Source: Limnobaculum zhutongyuii
GTDB taxonomy: Bacteria > Pseudomonadota > Gammaproteobacteria > Enterobacterales > Enterobacteriaceae
Assembly (NCBI RefSeq): GCF_004295645.1
Contig: NZ_CP034752.1
Coordinates: forward strand, 4,372,001-4,436,000
DNA length: 64,000 nucleotides
Reading direction: 5' to 3'
Part shown: in pieces, positions 24,566 to 33,219 of the stretch
Layout: the number at the start of each line of letters is the position of its first letter
Numbering within the stretch: the first letter of the stretch is position 1
Notes under the pieces: model-generated
Told to the model about the DNA's origin: nothing
Seen by the model: the letters and a program-made list of their open reading frames with translations, nothing else
The model's database searches: none
Position numbers and translations under genes: made by a program

Positions 24566-24618
24566 AGCTATTAGATCTTGGCCTAGGAAACTAAGGGTCT
24601 AATAACTGCCGGTGACTC
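24566..24618 (+). repeat. 56-bp direct repeat, copy B
   Basis: Second copy of the element at 23814-23869, again followed by an AAGCCCTGCAC...GGCGAGGCT hairpin but without a small gene in between, as if the coding part had been lost. Confidence 0.7.
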
Positions 24619-24765
24619 ATTTAGATACGAGAAGCCCTGCACGATGGCGAGGCTCTCGATTTGGCGTTCCTTAATGATATTTAAATAGAAAAATCGTGCA
24701 TCACGTTATTTCATAATTTATTATTTAATCTCTTTTTTATTTTTTTAATATAAGCAAGGATAAAG

Positions 24766-25383
24766 ATGAATTTATTTGAACAAACACCAAAAACACGGAG
24801 ACGTTATGGTCTTGCTGCGTTTATAGGGGTGATCGCTGGTATCGTTTCTGCATTTGTAAAATGGGGTGCAGAAGTTCCTCTCCCTCCTCGCAGCCCTGTA
24901 GATATGTTTACTAGCGCTTGTGGGCCAGAATCATTAATCCGAGTCGCGGGGCAAATAGATTGCTCTAGAAATTTTCTCAATCCCCCATACATTTTTCTTC
25001 GTGATTGGCTTGGATTAGCGGATCCTAATGCGGTAGTTTATACGTTTGCTGGTCACGTATTTAACTGGGTTGGTGTAACGCATATTATATTCTCAATTGT
25101 CTTTGCGGTTGGGTATTGTATTGTTGCTGAGGTGTTTCCTAAAATCAAATTATGGCAGGGATTGTTTGCAGGAGCATTAGCACAATTATTTGTTCATATG
25201 ATTTCATTCCCTATTATGGGATTAACACCACCGCTTTTCGATCTTCCTTGGTATGAAAATGTCTCGGAGATATTTGGTCACTTGATTTGGTTTTGGTCTA
25301 TTGAAATTATTCGTCGTGATTTACGGAATAGAATAACTCGTGAGCCAGACCCAGAAGTGCCTTTAAACCAACCTTCCAGATAG
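24766..25383 (+). CDS. yagU: YagU-family inner-membrane protein
   Basis: 205 residues, nearly collinear with E. coli YagU (204 residues; opening MNLFEQTPKTRRRYGLAAFI and ending 'RNRITREPDPEVPL'). Four or so membrane helices (about 15-33, 93-112, 118-135, 140-160). YagU has been linked to acid resistance in E. coli. GCAAGGATAAAG precedes the ATG. It is a chromosomal-type gene lying inside the prophage, on the strand opposite to the late genes, so it is cargo. Confidence 0.9.
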   Translation: MNLFEQTPKTRRRYGLAAFIGVIAGIVSAFVKWGAEVPLPPRSPVDMFTSACGPESLIRVAGQIDCSRNFLNPPYIFLRDWLGLADPNAVVYTFAGHVFNWVGVTHIIFSIVFAVGYCIVAEVFPKIKLWQGLFAGALAQLFVHMISFPIMGLTPPLFDLPWYENVSEIFGHLIWFWSIEIIRRDLRNRITREPDPEVPLNQPSR

Positions 25384-25401
25384 CAAAAAACAACTCGATG
25401 G

Positions 25402-25519
25402 ACTGCCCCCGAAAAATGGATTCAAAATCCAATCTAGGGGGAGCAGTTCGGGAGCCGGTACCAGCGAACTACCTCAAATTCTTGGATAGTTCAAATTGGC
25501 GGAAGATTGAGGAGTCGAA
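25402..25519. other. Highly structured element with a selC-like 3' end
   Basis: ACTGC-CCCC (25402 on) pairs with GGGGGAGCAGT (to 25447), enclosing a perfect TGGATT-CAA-AATCCA hairpin (25417-25431). A GAACTA/TAGTTC inverted repeat follows. At 25497-25519 TGGCGGAAGATTGAGGAGTC resembles the end of selC at 37373-37396 (TGGCGGAA and AGGAGTCGAA shared). It could be a relic attachment site or a non-coding RNA; nature unknown. Confidence 0.45.
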
Positions 25520-25563
25520 ACTATTCCCTGCTATGTAAGGCGGGAGTTTTATAGCCCATCAGG

Positions 25564-25773
25564 TCATGATGTAGCATGGCATGAATTACAGCAATAATAA
25601 CAACCATTGACTCGCGAATATCCTAAGCGTTTTGCTTCTGTTACTGCAGCCTTACAATTACTAAATTCACCAAGATCATGACATCTGAGCTTACCTGGTA
25701 AATGAACACACGTTTCAACATGCACTGTATGATGACCACGATCATCTGCTTCTGTATGAACAAAGTATTTCAT
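25564..25773 (-). CDS. 69-residue Cys-rich cytoplasmic protein
   Basis: Starts MKYFVHTEADDRGHHTVHVE behind AGCGGAGGTAGT, a strong RBS, so this ATG is preferred over the one eight codons upstream. Seven Cys and several His, including a C-terminal 'NGCYYCCNSCHATS', suggest a metal-binding mini-domain of the kind seen in Ada-type metal-binding modules. Divergent from uspF, with about 110 bp shared promoter region. Function unknown. Confidence 0.65.
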   Translation of the reverse strand: MKYFVHTEADDRGHHTVHVETCVHLPGKLRCHDLGEFSNCKAAVTEAKRLGYSRVNGCYYCCNSCHATS

Positions 25774-25886
25774 ACTACCTCCGCTTTTTGTACACACACA
25801 GAAAGTATATGACCTAATTTAGAAATATTGCCAACTTTCAGAGAATAACTACACTTAATTTGAGAGCAAAGCAAACAGGAGGTAAT

Positions 25887-26324
25887 ATGTATCACACGAT
25901 TCTAGTACCCATAGATATTTCCACACCTGAGTTAACCCAGCTAGTTGTTCCTCATGTTAAAGCTCAGGTTAGCCTTAATGACAACGCTCGCGTTCATTTT
26001 CTAACAGTTATTCCCATTTTTCCTTATTATGCTTCGTTAGGGTTAGCCTACTCACCAGAGGCGCCTGATAATGAAATGATAAGAAGTGAAGCGTTATCAC
26101 AACTGACTGAAGCAATAAAACCATTTAATATTCCAAAAAGCAGAATGGAAACGCATTTAGCTACAGGCTCCCCTAAAGATCGGATATTAGGACTTGCAGA
26201 ATCTATTCAAGCAGACATTATCATTGTCGCTTCACATCGCCCAAGCATGGCCACTTATCTTCTTGGTTCAAATGCTGCTGCGATAGTTCGTTATGCAAAG
26301 TGCCCTGTTTTGGTAATTCGATAA
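25887..26324 (+). CDS. uspF: Universal stress protein UspF
   Basis: 145 residues from the ATG at 25887 (AACAGGAGGTAAT upstream). Close to E. coli UspF: 'TILVPIDIS' strand, 'HFLTVIPIFPYYASLGLAYS', the 'GSPKDRILGLAE' loop and the ATP-binding C-terminus 'LLGSNAAAIVRYAKCPVLVI'. UspF binds ATP and supports fimbriation, adhesion and stress survival. Chromosomal-type cargo between Q and the lysis genes, close to yagU. Confidence 0.9.
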   Translation: MYHTILVPIDISTPELTQLVVPHVKAQVSLNDNARVHFLTVIPIFPYYASLGLAYSPEAPDNEMIRSEALSQLTEAIKPFNIPKSRMETHLATGSPKDRILGLAESIQADIIIVASHRPSMATYLLGSNAAAIVRYAKCPVLVIR

Positions 26325-26420
26325 TTACCATATAGCCTAAAAAATGCGTAGTTTCACATAAAAACTGCCCCTTTATTAACAGAACAACAAGTGGCGCTAA
26401 GGCATTTTACCCGACGCGCC

Positions 26421-26442
26421 ATAAAGCCCCGTTCTACGGGGT
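26421..26442 (-). terminator. Terminator-like hairpin (minus strand)
   Basis: ACCCCG-TAGAA-CGGGGC followed by TTTAT on the minus strand, 11 bp beyond the stop of the 51-residue gene. Confidence 0.6.
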
Positions 26443-26452
26443 GTGGAAGATC

Positions 26453-26608
26453 TCACTCAGACGTTTTCTCTTGCCGATCCGGCGCAGAAAAAGCTAATTC
26501 TTTTAACCAATCACCAATAAGTAGATGCGTCTTTTTAGACTCCAGGATCGACCGCTCTTCTTTTGTTAACCGTATGACTATAAATTCTGTTTTCAATTGA
26601 TATGACAT
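26453..26608 (-). CDS. 51-residue protein, possible RHH-type DNA-binding
   Basis: Starts MSYQLKTEFIVIRLTKEERS. A strand 'TEFIVIRLTKEE' followed by two short helices (ERSILESKKTH, IGDWLKELAF) fits a ribbon-helix-helix protein like those of mobilisation or antitoxin type. The RBS is weak. The terminator hairpin just beyond it supports it as a real gene. Function not known. Confidence 0.5.
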   Translation of the reverse strand: MSYQLKTEFIVIRLTKEERSILESKKTHLLIGDWLKELAFSAPDRQEKTSE

Positions 26609-26663
26609 GAGGATATCCATTAGTTAAATCACGGGTCATGCAAAATAACAAAAAAAACAGCCA

Positions 26664-26693
26664 AATAAAAAACCCCGTCATTTCTGACAGGGC
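26664..26693 (-). terminator. Rho-independent terminator (minus strand)
   Basis: CCCTGTCA-GAAA-TGACGGGG followed by TTTTTTATTT on the minus strand, downstream of Q. As in lambdoid phages this may be the terminator that Q overrides. Confidence 0.65.
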
Positions 26694-26877
26694 TCTGTTT
26701 GTTTGGTAGGACAACAAGTAGTGTTAAGACGTCATTTAATCAGATGTAGTCTTAACTGCATTTATCCTTAATTCTTATCAGTGGCATATAGTTAAAAATT
26801 CCCACTATCTAGATAAATTACGCCACTTTCGGACAAAATGCAAGTTTGTGATAAAAATATTGTATCCGTCTCTATCA

Positions 26878-27660
26878 CTATTTCGTTATTTTCTGAAATT
26901 CATCTGCCGCCACACCTTCTTCTATGTCGCACTTAGTCACTAATAGGTCATAAAGTGGTTTCCAGTTTCTGCGCCATGTCCTTTCATTCAGGTCTGGCAA
27001 TAATGCGGTAATCGCCCTGTAAGCTACCGATGACGGCATCCGGCTATATCCCTTTCCTCCACAACGTTCACACCCTTTAATAACCGGCGCACCAGTAGCT
27101 TTTGTCGCATCTCTATCAATCGCTTTCCCTGTGCCTTTACAGTTACGGCAACGTTTATATATTACTCCTTTCCCGTTGCAGGGCTGGCAGAGTTCACGAA
27201 CTATCTCACGTTCAATGACTGGTGGTATTTTCTCTTCACCATCAGCACCGATATACCCGGGATACTTCACAACATCCCGCCAAACTTCTACAGTCCCTTT
27301 TCCATAACAACTGTGACATGTCACACTGGCACCTGCTGAGTGAGAATATTCCTCATAAGCGAGAGTGGACAGAATCTGCATACAACGAGCCATTCGACGT
27401 CCGGCAACTTTACCCACCAGCTTTGGAGCTTTCTGGTAAGCGTATTGAATTAGCTCATGAATGGCCTTTTCCTTATCTTCAGCGCTAATCCCTGTTTTAC
27501 CCAGGAATGCAGATATACCGAAACTCGCCTTTGCTTTTGTCATCCCAATAGCAGCCATGACATCAGTTCCCGTAAGACGATCTGCTGACGTTCCATTAGG
27601 AGTGTCAGTGATAGTCATCCCTTGTGGGCTAAAATGCTTAAGTGCTGATTCGAGTTTCAT
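26878..27660 (-). CDS. Late-gene antitermination protein Q
   Basis: 260 residues of the phage 82-type Q family. A long N-terminal helical part, then DnaJ-like zinc motifs (CHSCYGKG near residue 114, CQPCNGKG, CRNCKGTG, CERCGGKG) and a C-terminal 'ERTWRRNWKPLYDLLVTKCD'. Q loads on RNA polymerase near the late promoter and lets it pass terminators into lysis and morphogenesis genes, which lie downstream on the same strand beyond the cargo zone. Confidence 0.9.
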   Translation of the reverse strand: MKLESALKHFSPQGMTITDTPNGTSADRLTGTDVMAAIGMTKAKASFGISAFLGKTGISAEDKEKAIHELIQYAYQKAPKLVGKVAGRRMARCMQILSTLAYEEYSHSAGASVTCHSCYGKGTVEVWRDVVKYPGYIGADGEEKIPPVIEREIVRELCQPCNGKGVIYKRCRNCKGTGKAIDRDATKATGAPVIKGCERCGGKGYSRMPSSVAYRAITALLPDLNERTWRRNWKPLYDLLVTKCDIEEGVAADEFQKITK

Positions 27661-27770
27661 CTCATTACCCCAGACTTAATATATAAAGGATAATTATCCC
27701 ATAAAATGAAATAATATTAATTTCATTGCGTATAATGAAACAATGCATTAACACCAATATTCCTCGATGA

Positions 27771-28158
27771 TTAAAATGGGATTCCATCTTCCATTTCATC
27801 CAATGATTGCTGGGATGTCGCTCTCTTACTACGGCCACCTCTAACCGTCTTTGAACTGATGACAGAATCAGCTAATATTTGATATCCCGTATTCATTTTC
27901 CCATCTCCACCTGTCCATTGGTTGGCGTTCATCGAACCAGAGACACTAATCAGGTCTCCTTTGGCGTGTCGGGCCAGAAAGTCAGCTTGCTTACCAAAGG
28001 CCGTAATGGCCAGCCAGAGAGTGACTTGTCCCTACTTCTGCTCTATGGCAAGGTAATGCTGCTGCCATTCTCCCTAAAGCCATCTGATTACCGTTACTGG
28101 TTGTCTTTATCTGAACATCAGCGACTAATCGTCCATGTGCTGCAATATGTACTGTCAT
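27771..28158 (-). pseudogene. ssb: Phage single-stranded DNA-binding protein, frameshifted
   Basis: From the ATG at 28158 the frame reads MTVHIAAHGRLVADVQIKTT to CHRAEVG and then drifts off. Moving one base at the CCC at 28030-28032 (plus strand) restores the OB-fold sequence (QVTLWLAITAFGKQADFLAR, VSGSMNANQWTGGDG) and the acidic SSB tip DEMEDGIPF, ending at 27771. Restored length is 128 residues. A one-base insertion or a sequencing error. Confidence 0.82.
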
Positions 28159-28211
28159 AATTTGATACTCCATAAGGATAATATTGAAATATGCTCTACT
28201 CAGATAAAGCT

Positions 28212-30893
28212 CTATTCATCGTTATTTTCTGGTGATTCAATTATTGTCATCACATAGAAATGGCATTGCTTTCCATTGTGCGTGAGTGTTTTTTTCGTGA
28301 ATCCTTTTTTCGGTTTATCCAGCATGCCGGCATTGGCCAACGCCTGGGCAAAAGCAGCAGGGTTAGCGCCAACGGCTATTTCATCCCGAAAAACGGCTGG
28401 CCACGTATGGAATACAACCGTCTCAGTCGTTTTATTGGAAACACGGTACCCGGCTAAATCTTTTATTGGTAAATCTCGGGGATCCGAGTCTGGGTAAGGT
28501 AGGTATCGGCTATACCCAAATCGCTGGAGGAATGACTCAGCTTGTTCTACCCACGCCTTTCCCTCCCGATTACCCGTGCCGAATTCATCTGCCCACGCAT
28601 TAAAGCTATGTTGAAGCGCATCACGGCATAGCTCAGACGTCCACCCCGTCAACGGTAAGGATAATTGAAGTGCTGCCTCTAGAATGGCAAACCGGGAAGC
28701 AACCCGCCTGACCTGCTCGCTGGCTTCCACCTGGGGTAAGGTCAGCCAACGCCGCTCAGCATCCCGCACTGCCGTAACAGCTTCGCTATAATGTCCACAC
28801 AGGTACTTAATCCAGGCCCGTCCAACAACACCGTAATGATTCTGATATGCATCTTTCATTGCATCAGCATGAGCTTTACCATCGATAAAACCATGAAACT
28901 CTGTCGCCTTTGAGATGGGAATATTTAACAACCGGACTAACTGGCCTGCGTTAATCTTTCCTCCATCCGCACGGATGTAGCTCTCAAGGTCAATCTCTCC
29001 TGTACTGAAAGCCATCGCCCGCCAACGTTTCAACTCCCGATTACCGCCATCTTTAGCACCCTGAATTTTGCCGACACCGTTAAATAAAGCATAGGCAGAC
29101 TCTGCAACGGCTCTCCGGTTGCTTCCCTGTCCAATTTCATCCAGAGGCATAAATCCGTCGTTATGGGCAGCAGCCTCGTTAACCAGCCCTAACGCCGTTG
29201 AATACCAGGTTAGTTTTAAAGTCTCTGGCTCACCATAGACACTAGTAGCTGCATTGCCTGTGGTCGTTTTACCTGCCGATGAACCACCAAACAGATGAAC
29301 TCCGAATCCATCAGCACCAACAAGACCAATCAGCGGCGCGGCAAAAGCACACGCAATGCCCAGCATCATCGAAGGATTGCCTGAGGCCAACAGACCGACA
29401 TTCTCGCGCCAGCTTTCCGGCGTTCCCTTCACGATATAGCCCTTTGCTGCTGATGAGCGACCGTTGAATAACACCGGATGCTCAGGCTGACCGATAATTT
29501 CCCCGTCTGGCATGATGTAAGCCCCATACTGCCACCCGGTTGCACTCGATACATGCCATAACCCACGCTCACCACTGCGCTGGAGGTGATCGGCAAGAAT
29601 AGCTTTGAGTGCTGTTTTAGATGTCACCAGCAATCCCCCTGCCTTCATCCGTGACCAGCCTTCGCGCTCACCAATATCCTTTAATGGGATCGCTTCTGTC
29701 TTCACGGTCTTATCGCCCTCTGGTGTCCATGACAGCACCAGATAACGCTCAGATTCATCTTCTCCGACACCTACAACAGAAACGGATGTTGAAAGCCATG
29801 ACTCCCGGTCGTTAATCTCACCCGTATCTTTATCCAACTTTGGCTCTATCCAATACAGGCCGCCATGACGGTCATCCACATAGGGTTTTAGGTCATCCTT
29901 ACGCTTTACCCCGGACTGAACATGAACGGGCTGCACTTTGGGTTGATAAAGTCCATTTTCGAAAGCCTGTTTTGCACTCAATACGTCAGACTGTTGACGG
30001 TAATCATCCCAGTCTGATTTGTGGTCTGTTGGTGGTAGAGTGACCCAACCCGAAACAGAGGCGGCTGCTTTCTCTGCTGATTCTTTTCCTACATTTTTGT
30101 GATCAGGTTTCACATCGTTATCAGCGGCAATAATAATTTTTGCCTCCGGATAGCGGTTTCTCATCACCTTAGCCACATGAATAAGGTTGCCAGCATCGAT
30201 AGCTACTACAGTCAGCGCATCAGGGAACATAAGATGAACAGATAACGCCGTGGCTAATCCCTCCGCCAAGGTGACGGTCTCTGCATTAATCAATGGGTTA
30301 ACAACAAAGAATGAGTCTTTCTTGGTGCTGTCGGCTAATAGTCGTTTACTACCATCAGGTTTAATCACCTGTGCGCCGGTAGTCTCTCCATCGCCGTTCG
30401 CCAGTACCACCAGCAACGATCCGTCAGAAAGCAACGGCATAGGGTATTGAAGCCCCTTAGCAGTCAGATAAGCAGATTGTCCCAGTTCAGATTTTGTCAG
30501 CAACGCTGCGACTTTATCGGCTATAGGCTGAGCCTCTGATTTCGGAGCCTCCTTTCTGGCTGGTTCGACATGGATTGAGGACATGACTTTCATTGAGCGG
30601 ATATCCATATTTAACACATTCGCCACACGTTCTACCGCTTCATAAATAGATGCCTGATTAACGCGAGCAACCAAATCCAAACCATCACCGTAATTCGGTT
30701 CTGTACACTGACGGCAATGCCATTCGCCGTTGTCGTTATCATCGATAAAATGGAAGCGATCGGTACCGCCACAGATGGGGCAAGGCCCATGTTTCCCTTT
30801 TGCCGGAACATCCACACCACAAGCAGAGAGCACATAATCCCAACGGCCTGAAGCCTGTTTTTTTACTGACCGGATAATTTCAATAATTTTCAT
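28212..30893 (-). CDS. DUF927 primase/helicase
   Basis: 893 residues from the ATG at 30893 (GAGGGAAATAGC upstream). Zinc ribbon Cys38-Cys41/Cys60-Cys63 (CPICGGTDRF, HCRQC), then a TOPRIM-like catalytic region ('TLAEGLATALSVHLMFPDAL', 'KIIIAADNDVKPD') and a DUF927 helicase part with Walker A 'GGSSAGKTTTGNA'. It primes and unwinds DNA for phage or island replication, like the P4 alpha type. Largest gene of the early operon; ssb follows downstream. Confidence 0.88.
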   Translation of the reverse strand: MKIIEIIRSVKKQASGRWDYVLSACGVDVPAKGKHGPCPICGGTDRFHFIDDNDNGEWHCRQCTEPNYGDGLDLVARVNQASIYEAVERVANVLNMDIRSMKVMSSIHVEPARKEAPKSEAQPIADKVAALLTKSELGQSAYLTAKGLQYPMPLLSDGSLLVVLANGDGETTGAQVIKPDGSKRLLADSTKKDSFFVVNPLINAETVTLAEGLATALSVHLMFPDALTVVAIDAGNLIHVAKVMRNRYPEAKIIIAADNDVKPDHKNVGKESAEKAAASVSGWVTLPPTDHKSDWDDYRQQSDVLSAKQAFENGLYQPKVQPVHVQSGVKRKDDLKPYVDDRHGGLYWIEPKLDKDTGEINDRESWLSTSVSVVGVGEDESERYLVLSWTPEGDKTVKTEAIPLKDIGEREGWSRMKAGGLLVTSKTALKAILADHLQRSGERGLWHVSSATGWQYGAYIMPDGEIIGQPEHPVLFNGRSSAAKGYIVKGTPESWRENVGLLASGNPSMMLGIACAFAAPLIGLVGADGFGVHLFGGSSAGKTTTGNAATSVYGEPETLKLTWYSTALGLVNEAAAHNDGFMPLDEIGQGSNRRAVAESAYALFNGVGKIQGAKDGGNRELKRWRAMAFSTGEIDLESYIRADGGKINAGQLVRLLNIPISKATEFHGFIDGKAHADAMKDAYQNHYGVVGRAWIKYLCGHYSEAVTAVRDAERRWLTLPQVEASEQVRRVASRFAILEAALQLSLPLTGWTSELCRDALQHSFNAWADEFGTGNREGKAWVEQAESFLQRFGYSRYLPYPDSDPRDLPIKDLAGYRVSNKTTETVVFHTWPAVFRDEIAVGANPAAFAQALANAGMLDKPKKGFTKKTLTHNGKQCHFYVMTIIESPENNDE

Positions 30894-30903
30894 GCTATTT
30901 CCC

Positions 30904-31518
30904 TCAGTGAGCAGTTGGCGCTTCCGGCATGCCGGATTCATTCAGTTGTTGAAGGAAACCATCATGCATTTCAGTAAGAACTTCCCATCCAAAGTCAGAT
31001 AATCCGCCATCCTCGCTTCTCATCATGATGTAAAACTGAGTTGCATTGCGTGTGCCCTGCTCTACCCCAAACCGTTCAATTAATGCAGCTTCGATATTAT
31101 TTGCCATTGCAAAACGTTCCGTGGACAAATAGATATTCATTGCCCCCTGATTACTCCGATACACAGCGCAATCAACAAACTCATCAGGACAGCGTTCAAC
31201 CCGAACAACTCCATTCTTCTCCCGCAACTCCCGCTCGAACGTCGAAGCAATTAACCAGCGCCAGGTTAAAAGCACGTCTGTATCAGAAAGTTGGTTAATT
31301 GTATTACCCCATATGGTGATGATTTTTAGCGCCAGTGCAGGTTTATCATCCCACGCGCCCTCATCAAGACGTCTGGCAACATCAGCGAAAGGAATTGCTT
31401 CCTGTTCGTGATACTTATTGTCAGACTGCAATTGATAGATTTTTATCACCTCAGATTTAGCTTCGACGTAGTACCCTTCAAGAACAGTATTTCTTTTAAA
31501 CTGAATGACGTTATTCAT
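30904..31518 (-). CDS. Hypothetical early phage protein
   Basis: 204 residues, starting MNNVIQFKRNTVLEGYYVEA, ending ten bases before the primase gene. Mixed alpha/beta with a tryptophan-rich centre (LLTWRWLIASTFERELREKN). No family recognised. The primase neighbour suggests a role in replication or its control. Start overlaps the stop of the next gene upstream by one base. Confidence 0.65.
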   Translation of the reverse strand: MNNVIQFKRNTVLEGYYVEAKSEVIKIYQLQSDNKYHEQEAIPFADVARRLDEGAWDDKPALALKIITIWGNTINQLSDTDVLLTWRWLIASTFERELREKNGVVRVERCPDEFVDCAVYRSNQGAMNIYLSTERFAMANNIEAALIERFGVEQGTRNATQFYIMMRSEDGGLSDFGWEVLTEMHDGFLQQLNESGMPEAPTAH

Positions 31519-31886
31519 CAGTACATCTCCAGTCCGAAGGTATTATCTTTGGGATTCTTCAGTGCGATTTCGACACTATTAGTCATAACCAAATTCATAA
31601 ACTCAATTCCTTCTGGCATTAGTTTGGTATTGTCCTTATTTAACATTCCAGAATATGTCGCCATTAATTGCGGCATGGCTTTATCTCTTCCTAACTTTTG
31701 AAAACACTTCACCTCAAAACAATCCGTCAAGCAGCGGCTGATCGCATCTACAGTTAAATCACTGAGGATAATTTTCTGACTTCCTACGGTTACAGCCATT
31801 ACTGAATGACCACCGTTTCTACACCGACAATAATCAAGAAAAGCCTGTGCAATATGCTTACGATTTAATTTAATTTGAGTGCTCAT
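31518..31886 (-). CDS. Hypothetical early phage protein
   Basis: 122 residues (MSTQIKLNRKHIAQAFLDYC...). N-terminal helix followed by a Cys-containing region (CRCRNGG, TDCFEVKCFQKLG). No family recognised. Overlaps the following gene by one base (TAATG), so the two are translationally coupled. Confidence 0.6.
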   Translation of the reverse strand: MSTQIKLNRKHIAQAFLDYCRCRNGGHSVMAVTVGSQKIILSDLTVDAISRCLTDCFEVKCFQKLGRDKAMPQLMATYSGMLNKDNTKLMPEGIEFMNLVMTNSVEIALKNPKDNTFGLEMY

Positions 31887-31983
31887 AAATATATTCTTCT
31901 TCCCAGATTTTGGCCGAGCGATCCCCCGGTGGGGGAACCGTAATAAAAATTAAAATAGCTAATTAGTTATAAATGAATTTTAT

Positions 31984-32247
31984 TTAGTTAATTAAATATT
32001 CTCTCTGATATTCAAATAATCTTTTAAAGTATCTATTCACACCTTTTGGGTACTTATTAAGTAGTCCCATTTCAAGCACTGACTCAATCTCACTTTCAAT
32101 AAAAGAAATATCTTCATGCCAATAATTTCCTTTTCTAATAAGAATCTGGTATTCAACCCCATTATCAGATACATCCCATGTATAAATTTTTGCTAAGGAA
32201 TCGCCATCCATAGGATGGACAGCCATAACGCATTGTGAATTATTCAT
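31984..32247 (-). CDS. Hypothetical early phage protein
   Basis: 87 residues, starting MNNSQCVMAVHPMDGDSLAK; beta-rich first half (YTWDVSDNGVEYQILIRKGN) and helical second half with a basic end (YFKRLFEYQREYLIN). No family recognised. Overlaps the upstream gene by eight bases within the early operon. Confidence 0.58.
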   Translation of the reverse strand: MNNSQCVMAVHPMDGDSLAKIYTWDVSDNGVEYQILIRKGNYWHEDISFIESEIESVLEMGLLNKYPKGVNRYFKRLFEYQREYLIN

Positions 32248-32539
32248 GTCTTACTCCTGTAACTTTTTCAATACCATTCACAGTTAAACCCACCATTACT
32301 TGTAGCTCTTGAGTAAGTGACCACATACGTGCCGCTGTAGCTATATCGGCCTTCCTTAATGGCGTATCCAATAACCCGATATAAAGTTCTCTAATCTGTT
32401 TAGCATATGTCTTTGCAGCATTTGCGTAATAAGCAAGTCGTTCTACATCATTGAATTCACTAATACAGCGAAAATCTCTCTTTTCAATTAACGGTTTCTC
32501 TGAAAAAGACTCTTTATGAACAATTGGTAGATTACACAT
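32240..32539 (-). CDS. Hypothetical early phage protein
   Basis: 99 residues, mainly helical (VERLAYYANAAKTYAKQIRE; ATAARMWSLTQELQVMVGLT). No family recognised. Overlaps both neighbours by eight bases, so it belongs to the tightly packed early operon. Confidence 0.58.
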   Translation of the reverse strand: MCNLPIVHKESFSEKPLIEKRDFRCISEFNDVERLAYYANAAKTYAKQIRELYIGLLDTPLRKADIATAARMWSLTQELQVMVGLTVNGIEKVTGVRHE

Positions 32540-32807
32540 AGCTTGTCCCCTTATTAAAATCCCACTCTTGGCATCGAGTTATAATGTAAATACTATCAAT
32601 CCAATAATGTATTTCAGTCTTTTTCTGTTCATCTTCAATTTGTGGGATTATCTCAGTCAGTAAATGAAGCAAGCCCTTTTGTACTCTGAACAATCTGTCA
32701 CGAGAAAGATTATCGACCGTATTTACTATTGATGTCTCAGCATTGCCGATAATAGTATTAATACGATCCATAGCGTTGTAGTAACTATCAAGAGAATATT
32801 CATGCAT
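32532..32807 (-). CDS. Hypothetical early phage protein
   Basis: 91 residues from the ATG at 32807; a longer frame runs into the neighbour and adds only sequence in its shadow. Helical, with 'SYYNAMDRINTIIGNAETSI' and 'GLLHLLTEIIPQIEDEQKKT'. No family recognised. Confidence 0.55.
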   Translation of the reverse strand: MHEYSLDSYYNAMDRINTIIGNAETSIVNTVDNLSRDRLFRVQKGLLHLLTEIIPQIEDEQKKTEIHYWIDSIYIITRCQEWDFNKGTSYV

Positions 32808-33033
32808 GACAAACCACCTTACTTCTATGAGCAAATTCATAATCACCGGAAATTGGATCGGAATAGATACAAACAAAATTGCCATTGATATCACCAATAT
32901 TTGGCACAGGTGGTTCATCAAAGATTCCATAAGCCTCTTTCAGCTTATGATTAGCTAGTCTCCATCCCCATTCGTTTGGAATAACTTTTATACAAAACCT
33001 AGCTTTTTTAACTAACGCCTTATCTGCTAACAT
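32800..33033 (-). CDS. Hypothetical early phage protein, first gene of the early operon
   Basis: 77 residues from the ATG at 33033, preceded by AACAGGAGGTCAAT, a very strong RBS, which decides the start. Sequence MLADKALVKKARFCIKVIPN then 'YGIFDEPPVPNIGDINGNFV'. No family recognised. Next to the divergent control region with TGTGCGCACA repeats, so it is probably one of the first early genes expressed. Confidence 0.6.
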   Translation of the reverse strand: MLADKALVKKARFCIKVIPNEWGWRLANHKLKEAYGIFDEPPVPNIGDINGNFVCIYSDPISGDYEFAHRSKVVCHA

Positions 33034-33219
33034 ATTGACCTCCTGTTGTTTTTCCAAAGATCACTATGGGCAGATAAAAACTATCCTGTAAAATTAATAC
33101 AGGTTTGGTACTATTATTTAATGCCATAGTGTGACCTCTAACTACATTATGTGTTTAGATGCCTCAGATGTGTTGCAGCACTCTGGGGCATTGTTCATTA
33201 TAAGACCTAACACCCAAAT

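Larger units (their letters stand above)
24097..24765. other. Non-coding stretch with tRNA-like sequence, repeat and hairpins
   Basis: No protein gene seen. It contains the tRNA-like sequence (24135-24212), a 10-bp inverted repeat TTAGCCCACA/TGTGGGCTAA (24486-24495 and 24545-24554), repeat copy B (24566-24618) and its hairpin. Confidence 0.5.

Noticed and set aside
26391..26600. 69-codon plus-strand frame
   Set aside because: Antisense shadow of the 51-residue gene and its terminator.
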